DNA from: Thiocapsa sp. UBA6158
GTDB lineage: Bacteria > Pseudomonadota > Gammaproteobacteria > Chromatiales > Chromatiaceae
Length of the DNA: 6,733 nucleotides
Direction of reading: 5' to 3'
Assembly (NCBI RefSeq): GCF_002423035.1
Contig: NZ_DIUM01000044.1
Span: 1-6,733 of the forward strand
A program made the translations under genes and the position numbers. The notes beneath the pieces are model-generated. The model saw only the letters and a program-made list of their open reading frames with translations. It did no database searches and was not told the DNA's origin. Of this stretch, positions 1 to 4,131 are shown in pieces (the stretch's first letter is position 1; each line of letters starts with the position of its first letter).

Positions 1-312
1 CGGGGGGTGGACGTCAGGCCGAAGGCGCCGAAGCGCGCCGTCACCGGGCGGAACGGCCCCTGATCACGTCCCCAAACATCCAGGCAAGCCGTTTCCGGCA
101 GGTTTCAGGCGGTCAAAAAGGCATTGAGCGGCCGGAAATCGTGAAAAATCGAGGCGCCCTACAATGTCTGCGCCGTAGCAACGAGTAAGGACGGCTGATG
201 CTGCCGCGCGGATTCTGCGGCGGAAAATCATCGCGATCGCAGCCTCATCCTGACCAGACAGTGCGGGAAGGTTACGCGACTGGCGGACGAGCAACGCCTC
301 AAGGAGCGCGAT
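1..312. other. Left edge, no firmly supported gene
   Basis: Positions 1-63 are open on the plus strand from the window edge to a TGA at 61-63 (20 codons, ending NGP), and are also open in a minus-strand frame. The stretch is too short and GC-rich to choose between them, so it could be the tail of a plus-strand gene that starts outside the window. Positions 64-312 are covered by the in-frame continuation of the Fic reading frame on the minus strand, described separately. I see no RNA gene, mobile-element end or clear terminator here. Confidence 0.5.
64..312 (-). pseudogene. In-frame remainder of the Fic reading frame beyond its TGA
   Basis: Reading on in the same frame after the Fic stop (TGA at 313-315), the minus strand stays open for 82 codons to a TGA at 64-66. 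The first residues after the stop read IALLEALLVRQSRNLP. This closely resembles the C-terminal helix of many Fic proteins, which runs D-(L/V)-S-x-M-x-x-L-L-E-x-L-L-x-x-Q-L directly after the equivalent of the ADLAP that ends the present protein. The stop sits about where that family often has Met. I infer that an ancestral gene ran at least 20-30 codons further and that the TGA, or a small local rearrangement, shortened it. Codons beyond roughly position 230 may be open only by chance. No credible ribosome site supports separate translation from the TTG at 294. Confidence 0.5.
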
Positions 313-1050
313 TCATGGTGCCAGATCAGCAGTGCCAGTCGTTGCATACGACAGATCTGCGGCGGCGAGCGCATCGAAATACTGCTCCCGGCTTTCAGCC
401 AGATGCTCGATCAAGGTTGGCGTGCCTGGAAGTAAGAAGCCGAATTTCAAACACAGTATCAGATAACAGAGAGCGCGAGAGACCCGGCCGTTTCCATCAA
501 CAAACGGGTGAATCCACGCAAGGCGCCAAAGCGCAAAGGCACCAAGGTTGAGCGCCTCGTCGGTGTCCCATCGCGCCTCAAGCTCGGCACAGAATTTGTC
601 AATCAAGACATCGACATCAGACGGCGGCGGAGCGACATGAGCGCTTCCGCGAACTTCTATCGCCATGGTCCGAAAGCTGCCAAAGTTCGGATCGGCAGGA
701 TCGCCTGCGGCCGCATGCAGTTCGCGGATCAGAAAGGGCGTGATCGCGAGGCGCTCACCCCCGACGTGCCGCTCAACCAACTGCTGAACTAGCCGAAACT
801 GACGCACCGCACCGATCGGATCGAAAGGTATGCGCGATTCACTATGGCCGACAACCATGCTCGCGACAATCGTAGCCCGATCGAACGCTTCGCGTGGCAC
901 CGCTAACGTGACCGTGCCACGGAAAAGGCTCGGACTCTCGACAACTATATTGCCCAAAGTGAAACTGATACCTTGGTCGCGCCGTTCCTCGGCACTCATT
1001 GCGTGCTGCCGCGCGCCATCGATCAACTGGAATAGCGTGGGATTTGTCAT
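313..1050 (-). CDS. Fic-family protein (probable protein AMPylase), C-terminally shortened
   Basis: A 245-residue Fic/DOC protein. These enzymes usually transfer AMP, or another phosphate-containing group, from a nucleotide to a hydroxyl side chain of a target protein; bacterial ones often act as toxins or regulators. The canonical motif HPFVDGNGRVSR lies at residues 181-192, with H181 the expected catalytic base, D185 the metal-binding acidic residue and GNGR the nucleotide-phosphate loop. The flap and linker region upstream (FRTMAIEVRGSAHVAPPP, about 127-143) is typical of stand-alone Fic proteins. I see no clear (S/T)xxxE(G/N) inhibitory motif. The start is placed at the ATG at 1050; a frame extension to a TTG at 1068 adds six residues but has no ribosome site. 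There is no signal peptide or membrane segment, so it should be cytoplasmic. The protein ends abruptly at ADLAP, and the frame continues beyond the stop with Fic-like C-terminal sequence. Target and nucleotide are unknown. Confidence 0.88.
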   Translation of the reverse strand: MTNPTLFQLIDGARQHAMSAEERRDQGISFTLGNIVVESPSLFRGTVTLAVPREAFDRATIVASMVVGHSESRIPFDPIGAVRQFRLVQQLVERHVGGERLAITPFLIRELHAAAGDPADPNFGSFRTMAIEVRGSAHVAPPPSDVDVLIDKFCAELEARWDTDEALNLGAFALWRLAWIHPFVDGNGRVSRALCYLILCLKFGFLLPGTPTLIEHLAESREQYFDALAAADLSYATTGTADLAP

Positions 1051-1340
1051 GCAGCTACCATAGGCCAAACATGTGAAGCTTTGCTAGATGGCGCTGCGGG
1101 CAGGCTACCCGCGGCCATGGCCCGAAGCCCTAGGCAGTTAGGTTCTGACGCTGCTGGGTTTTTCTAAACGACTTTTTTCCAGCCGTTCCGCAGTGTCCAT
1201 GCCGCACTTCGGTCGGTGCACTTTCCGGCCAACGCATCAAGCGGCGTCGCCGTGGCGACCAACTGGACCGCACCGTCCCTATCGGAGAGGGCGGCGCGGT
1301 CGTCTGCTACAAGGCTCCTACGGGCATCAAGGGCACCCGC
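1051..1340. other. Spacer between the fic and DUF2958 genes; likely fic upstream region
   Basis: No convincing gene is seen. Several frames on both strands are open, as expected from GC-rich DNA. One of them (minus strand, 1164-1340) is in frame with the DUF2958 gene after its TAG and runs 58 codons, ending WKKVV before a TAG at 1164-1166; I cannot recognise it. Because fic is read leftward, its promoter should lie here, but I see no convincing -35/-10 pair. The part near 1141-1180 is more AT-rich than its surroundings, with a run of six T at 1173-1178. Confidence 0.45.
1096..1122. repeat. Small inverted repeats upstream of fic
   Basis: GCGGG (1096-1100) and CCCGC (1108-1112) can pair around a 7-base loop, and they are followed directly by the 10-base perfect palindrome GGCCATGGCC (1113-1122). 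They lie 46-72 bases upstream of the fic ATG, where a regulator site could sit. In DNA this GC-rich such repeats may arise by chance, and no function is claimed. Confidence 0.3.
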
Positions 1341-1727
1341 CTACCCCACCCTTCCGAAACCCGCGCCCTCTTCCCTCTGCGCCCTCCCATACAGCACCCG
1401 CTCGGCCGCGCTGATGCTGCCCTCCGCCCGCGCCACCTCCGCCCAGACCGAGATCGGGAACCTCCCCTCGAAATGCAGGTCCCGCTCGATGCCGAGGCCG
1501 AAGGGCAGCCGGATCGCCGCCATCTCGCTCAGCGACCAGGAGCCCAGTTCCGGATAGCCCAGATCGGCGAGACCGAAGAGGATGTCGCCGTCCTCGTCGA
1601 GCTCGGTGGCCAGCCAAGTGCCCTGGCCGAAAGGATTGAAGAACTTCACGACGGGGACGTGATCGGCGTCCGGCATCCGGCCGTTGTCCAGAAGCCGGCC
1701 GCGCTGGCTGGGGGTCAGGAGGATCAT
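1341..1727 (-). CDS. DUF2958 domain-containing protein
   Basis: A 128-residue protein with the DUF2958 pattern: the opening MILLTPSQRGRLLDNGR, then PVVKFFNPFGQGTWLATELDEDGDILFGLADLGYPELG split over about residues 25-62, then LSEMAAIRLPFGLGIERDLHF at about 65-86. Length is about normal for the family, whose biochemical function is not known. DUF2958 genes are commonly found beside ardC-type genes on conjugative plasmids and integrative elements, which suggests a role in plasmid transfer or early establishment; that role is inference. The start overlaps the ardC stop as ATGA (1724-1727). A purine-rich GGGGAGGG lies just upstream with suitable spacing, so the two are very likely co-transcribed and translationally coupled. 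It is acidic, without signal peptide or membrane segment. The last dozen residues are low complexity, and the frame remains open for 58 codons after its TAG. Confidence 0.9.
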   Translation of the reverse strand: MILLTPSQRGRLLDNGRMPDADHVPVVKFFNPFGQGTWLATELDEDGDILFGLADLGYPELGSWSLSEMAAIRLPFGLGIERDLHFEGRFPISVWAEVARAEGSISAAERVLYGRAQREEGAGFGRVG

Positions 1728-2680
1728 GCCGCGACCCTCCCCTGTCCGCTCGCAGTGGCGGCCGCCACAGGCTCCGGCAGATGGGCCAGCAGCCAGTCCG
1801 CGGCCTTGCTCGCCTGCGAGGCTGCGCGGACGATGGCGCGGTTGTCCTCGCGCAGCACCTCGAGCCAGGAGCCGATGTAATCGGCATGGCGCACGGTGGG
1901 CACGATCCCAAGCGAGGCGCAGCAGAAGGCCGCATTCATCTCGGCCACCAGTTCCTCGAAGGCATAGGCCTTGGTCCCGAAACTCCCCGAGAAGTCCCGG
2001 CCCAGCCGCGAGGCATGGCCCGTGGCATGGCCAATTTCATGGAGCGCCGTGCGATGCCAGTTGATCGGCTCGAAATAGGCCTGCGGAGGGGGAACCTGGA
2101 CGTAGTCCAGCGCGGGGACATAGAAGGCCCGATCGCCCCCGATCCGGAAATCGATGCCGGTGGCGCGGATCAGCGCCTCCACCTGCGGCTCGATCATGCC
2201 CGGCGGCGGTGGGAGTGCCACAACGGCGATCTCCTCCGGCAGACCTTCGCATTGGGCGGCATTGAAGACGGTGAACCGCTTGAGGAAGGGGATCTGCCCG
2301 GGCGGATCGCCGGTTTCCCGGGCGCGGCGTTTCTCATCCTCGGGGGTGAAGCGGTCGGCATAGACGACGGTCGTGCCGCGCTCGCCCTTGCGGACATTGC
2401 CGCCGAGCGCCAGCGCCTGGCGGAAGGTCAGCCAGGCTTGCGTCGGATAGCCCTGCTGGACCACCGCGCCCCAGAGGATCAGGATGTTGATCCCGGAATA
2501 CTGGCGCTGGGTCGCCGCGTTCCGCGGCAGGGCGAGCGGCGCCTTGGCCGAGGCCGTGCCCCAGGGCTGGACCCAGGGCAGCCGCCCCGCCTCCAGCTCC
2601 GCGATGATCCGGGAGGTGATGTCGTCATAGATGCTGCTGCGGGCGCCGCCATCGCGGGGCGCGCGGTCCTGTCTGGCCAT
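1724..2680 (-). CDS. ardC: ArdC-family antirestriction protein with HEIGH metallopeptidase domain
   Basis: A 318-residue ArdC-like protein. The N-terminal part (about residues 15-140) is the ArdC ssDNA-binding domain, recognised by YDDITSRIIAELEAG, PWVQPW and the segment YSGINILILW through LTFRQALALGGNVRKGE to TTVVYADRF. The C-terminal part (about 165-300) is a zincin-like metallopeptidase: HEIGHATGH starts at H214, with H214 and H218 the expected metal ligands, E215 catalytic, and the downstream FEELVAE (241-247) supplying the likely third ligand. ArdC of plasmid pSa binds single-stranded DNA and protects incoming DNA from restriction; the peptidase role is less clear. The ATG at 2680 is preceded by GGAG nine bases upstream. 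A GTG at 2695 would add five residues, but the GGAG lies inside that extension, so I prefer the ATG. It is first in an operon with the DUF2958 gene and is divergent from ietA. Cytoplasmic by sequence. The symbol is by family membership, not proven orthology. Confidence 0.92.
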   Translation of the reverse strand: MARQDRAPRDGGARSSIYDDITSRIIAELEAGRLPWVQPWGTASAKAPLALPRNAATQRQYSGINILILWGAVVQQGYPTQAWLTFRQALALGGNVRKGERGTTVVYADRFTPEDEKRRARETGDPPGQIPFLKRFTVFNAAQCEGLPEEIAVVALPPPPGMIEPQVEALIRATGIDFRIGGDRAFYVPALDYVQVPPPQAYFEPINWHRTALHEIGHATGHASRLGRDFSGSFGTKAYAFEELVAEMNAAFCCASLGIVPTVRHADYIGSWLEVLREDNRAIVRAASQASKAADWLLAHLPEPVAAATASGQGRVAA

Positions 2681-2704
2681 CGGGGTGATCTCCACGACGG
2701 GCGC

Positions 2705-2721
2705 CGGGGGCCTCTCCCCCG
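2705..2721. repeat. Inverted repeat 1 upstream of ardC
   Basis: CGGGGG (2705-2710) and CCCCCG (2716-2721) form a perfect 6-base stem around the loop CCTCT. It is the closest of the cluster to ardC, 24 bases upstream of the ATG and just before its ribosome site, so it could form in the mRNA leader and influence translation. Confidence 0.6.
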
Positions 2722-2757
2722 ACCCTCAACCCGTCACTGAAACCCCGTCTGCACCCT

Positions 2758-2770
2758 CCCTCTGAGAGGG
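2758..2770. repeat. Inverted repeat 2 upstream of ardC
   Basis: CCCTC (2758-2762) and GAGGG (2766-2770) pair around the loop TGA. It is a short, GC-rich hairpin abutting the larger repeat that follows, with one shared base. Confidence 0.5.
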
Positions 2771-2815
2771 GCGTTGCGGGGTCCCCCCGCTCGAAGGGGG
2801 TGTGTCGGCAACGCC
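2770..2815. repeat. Nested inverted repeat 3 upstream of ardC (46 bases)
   Basis: The outer arms GGCGTTGC (2770-2777) and GCAACGCC (2808-2815) are a perfect 8-base match. Inside them, CCCCC (2784-2788) and GGGGG (2796-2800) form a second stem with the loop GCTCGAA. An 8-base perfect arm enclosing another stem is the strongest structure in the window and could extrude as a cruciform, or fold in single-stranded DNA or RNA. Neither strand has a T-tract after it, so it is not a standard Rho-independent terminator. Confidence 0.65.
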
Positions 2816-2826
2816 AGTGCCGACCA

Positions 2827-2844
2827 GGGGGAAGGCGTTCCCCC
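2827..2844. repeat. Inverted repeat 4 upstream of ardC
   Basis: GGGGGAA (2827-2833) and TTCCCCC (2838-2844) are perfect 7-base arms around the 4-base loop GGCG. It is the outermost member of the cluster on the ietA side. There is no U-run after it on either strand, so termination is unlikely to be its main role. Confidence 0.6.
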
Positions 2845-2939
2845 AGCATCCGGACCTGAATGATCTGACCTCACAATGCCGTGCTGCAGACAAACCGCAC
2901 CGATTGCCGTCTCGGCGGATGTCAACGGGGATTCCTTGT

Positions 2940-2947
2940 TTGATCAA
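2940..2947. promoter_or_regulatory. TTGATCAA palindrome, copy 1
   Basis: A perfect 8-base palindrome 153-160 bases upstream of the ietA start. A second identical copy lies 103 bases downstream. Paired palindromes in a promoter region may be operator half-sets, but eight bases is short and this is only a candidate. Confidence 0.25.
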
Positions 2948-3042
2948 GAGATGCTAGGCTCGACAGGCTTCCGACCCGGTGGAGTCTGACTTGGGCTGCT
3001 TCTGACGACCGATCCATTTCGGGAGCCAAGAAATTCTCTCCC

Positions 3043-3054
3043 TTGATCAATTGA
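3043..3054. promoter_or_regulatory. TTGATCAA palindrome, copy 2, overlapping TCAATTGA
   Basis: TTGATCAA (3043-3050) overlaps a second palindrome, TCAATTGA (3047-3054), 46 bases upstream of the ietA ATG. The site also overlaps the only -35-like hexamer I see (TTGACC, 3051-3056), so a protein bound here could repress ietAS. This is a candidate from sequence symmetry only. Confidence 0.28.
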
Positions 3055-3099
3055 CCGATCTGGGGCTGAGAACAAACCAACGGGTGCGTAAGGTCACAC

Positions 3100-4131
3100 A
3101 TGGCGCGGAGCGATCTTCTTGTATCCTTGATTCGCGCGGGTGCGACCGGCGACAGAGAGATGCTGCGCTCCACCACCGAGGCGATGGTCGCCGAAGAACG
3201 TGCAAAGAAGCATTTCATCGTGGCCGACCGCATGCAACGCGCTTTGGCGGCTGTTCCGATCACACCGCCTTCGCTGACGGCAAGCTCTCCTCACCAGACC
3301 GGACCCAACGGTCGTGAGGCAATCCTAGAGATCACGCCGCAGCTTCAGCTGGAGGATCTGCTCCTCCCCCTGCCAGCGCGGGAGAGCGGAAGACAGCTGC
3401 TTGAGGAGCATCGCAGGGCAGACGTCCTGCGCGCAAATGGCTATGAACCTCGGCACCGCGTCTTGCTTTCAGGGCCTCCTGGCAACGGCAAGACCTCGTT
3501 CGCCGAAGCCATTGCAGAGGGACTAGGACTGCCCTTCTTCGTCGTCAGGTATGACGCCCTGATCGGCAGCTATCTTGGTGAAACAAACGCCCGGCTCCGG
3601 AAGCTCTTCGACTATGTTCGAACGATCCCGAGCGTATTGTTTTTCGACGAGTTCGACGCCATCGGCAAGGAACGCGGCGATACACATGAAACGGGAGAGA
3701 TCAAACGGGTTGTCTCCTTCCTGCTCATGCAGCTCGACCAACTTCCCAGCTATGTCATTGTGGTCGCAGCGACCAACCATGGAGAACTGCTCGACCGCGC
3801 GGTCTGGCGTCGTTTCCAGATGCGCCTGTCCTTTCCGGCGCCGAATAAGACTGATGTCACGGTGTTTCTGGACCGGATCATTTCGGGCTGGCCGGACACC
3901 CCCAAATTGTCGCTCAGCCGCTTGGCCGGTAGACTTGGCGATGTAAGCTATGCAGAGGCGCTGGACTTTTGCCAGAATGTCAGGCGGCGGCAAATTCTTG
4001 GTTTAGGGGAGGTTTCGGTTGATGAGGCATTGCGCGCGGAACTGGATCTTTGGGCTTCGCGCGTTACGCCAGAGCTCTTAAATGCCGAGCGATCCGACAA
4101 AACCCCTCCTGAGACTGACGCCGAGCGCTGA
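3100..4131 (+). CDS. ietA: IetA-like AAA+ ATPase, partner of the downstream subtilase
   Basis: A 343-residue AAA+ ATPase. An N-terminal helical region (about 1-75, opening MARSDLLVSLIRAGATGD) precedes the ATPase core: Walker A GPPGNGKT at 125-132 (K131), Walker B VLFFDE at 179-184 (D183, E184), sensor 1 asparagine in VVAATN (N226), and the arginine-finger segment DRAVWRRF at 232-239. A lid-like helical region follows to about 320. This family is found next to a large subtilisin-like protease. In the Agrobacterium pTiC58 pair IetA/IetS, the ATPase counteracts the toxic protease and the pair stabilises the plasmid and gives incompatibility; the pair is also catalogued among anti-phage systems. 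The ATG at 3100 has AAGG six bases upstream. Its 3' end overlaps ietS by 50 bases in another frame, indicating co-translation. It is less GC-rich than ardC. Cytoplasmic by sequence. The name rests on domain order and partner, not on an alignment. Confidence 0.88.
   Translation: MARSDLLVSLIRAGATGDREMLRSTTEAMVAEERAKKHFIVADRMQRALAAVPITPPSLTASSPHQTGPNGREAILEITPQLQLEDLLLPLPARESGRQLLEEHRRADVLRANGYEPRHRVLLSGPPGNGKTSFAEAIAEGLGLPFFVVRYDALIGSYLGETNARLRKLFDYVRTIPSVLFFDEFDAIGKERGDTHETGEIKRVVSFLLMQLDQLPSYVIVVAATNHGELLDRAVWRRFQMRLSFPAPNKTDVTVFLDRIISGWPDTPKLSLSRLAGRLGDVSYAEALDFCQNVRRRQILGLGEVSVDEALRAELDLWASRVTPELLNAERSDKTPPETDAER

Larger units (their letters stand above)
2681..3099. promoter_or_regulatory. 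Divergent intergenic control region between ardC and ietA
   Basis: This 419-base gap separates ardC (leftward) from ietA (rightward) and should hold the promoters of both operons. The ardC half (2700-2845) is very GC-rich and filled with inverted repeats, listed separately. The ietA half (about 2860-3099) is clearly less GC-rich and carries two TTGATCAA palindromes. A possible but weak -35 for ietA is TTGACC at 3051-3056, with no good -10 at the right distance; I cannot place a promoter with confidence. Open frames here (for example minus 2726-2947) lack family signatures and run through the inverted repeats, so I read them as chance. Confidence 0.6.

Noticed and set aside
1051..1068. TTG start at 1068 for the Fic protein
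   Set aside because: There is no purine-rich site upstream of it. The ATG at 1050 is a better start and removes six residues that do not look conserved.
1327..1935. A 202-codon minus-strand frame across the ardC-DUF2958 junction
   Set aside because: It is out of frame with both recognisable proteins and very rich in Arg, Ala and Pro, as expected for a frame-shifted reading of GC-rich genes.
1781..2740. A 319-codon open frame on the plus strand across ardC
   Set aside because: It is fully antisense to ardC, whose HEIGH motif and ssDNA-binding signatures are unmistakable. The plus-strand product is a low-complexity Gly/Arg-rich shadow.
2770..2815. Rho-independent terminator at the nested inverted repeat
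   Set aside because: No T-tract follows the stem on either strand, and both neighbouring genes point away from it, so there is nothing obvious to terminate.
2700..2845. Conjugative origin of transfer (oriT)
   Set aside because: Inverted repeats beside ardC made this tempting, but I recognise no nic-site consensus and there is no relaxase gene in the window.
2700..2845. CRISPR array
   Set aside because: The repeats are inverted and unequal, with no regular direct repeat and spacer pattern.
2726..2947. A 73-codon minus-strand open frame in the intergenic region
   Set aside because: It runs through the inverted-repeat cluster, has no recognisable motif or convincing ribosome site, and its composition follows the repeats.
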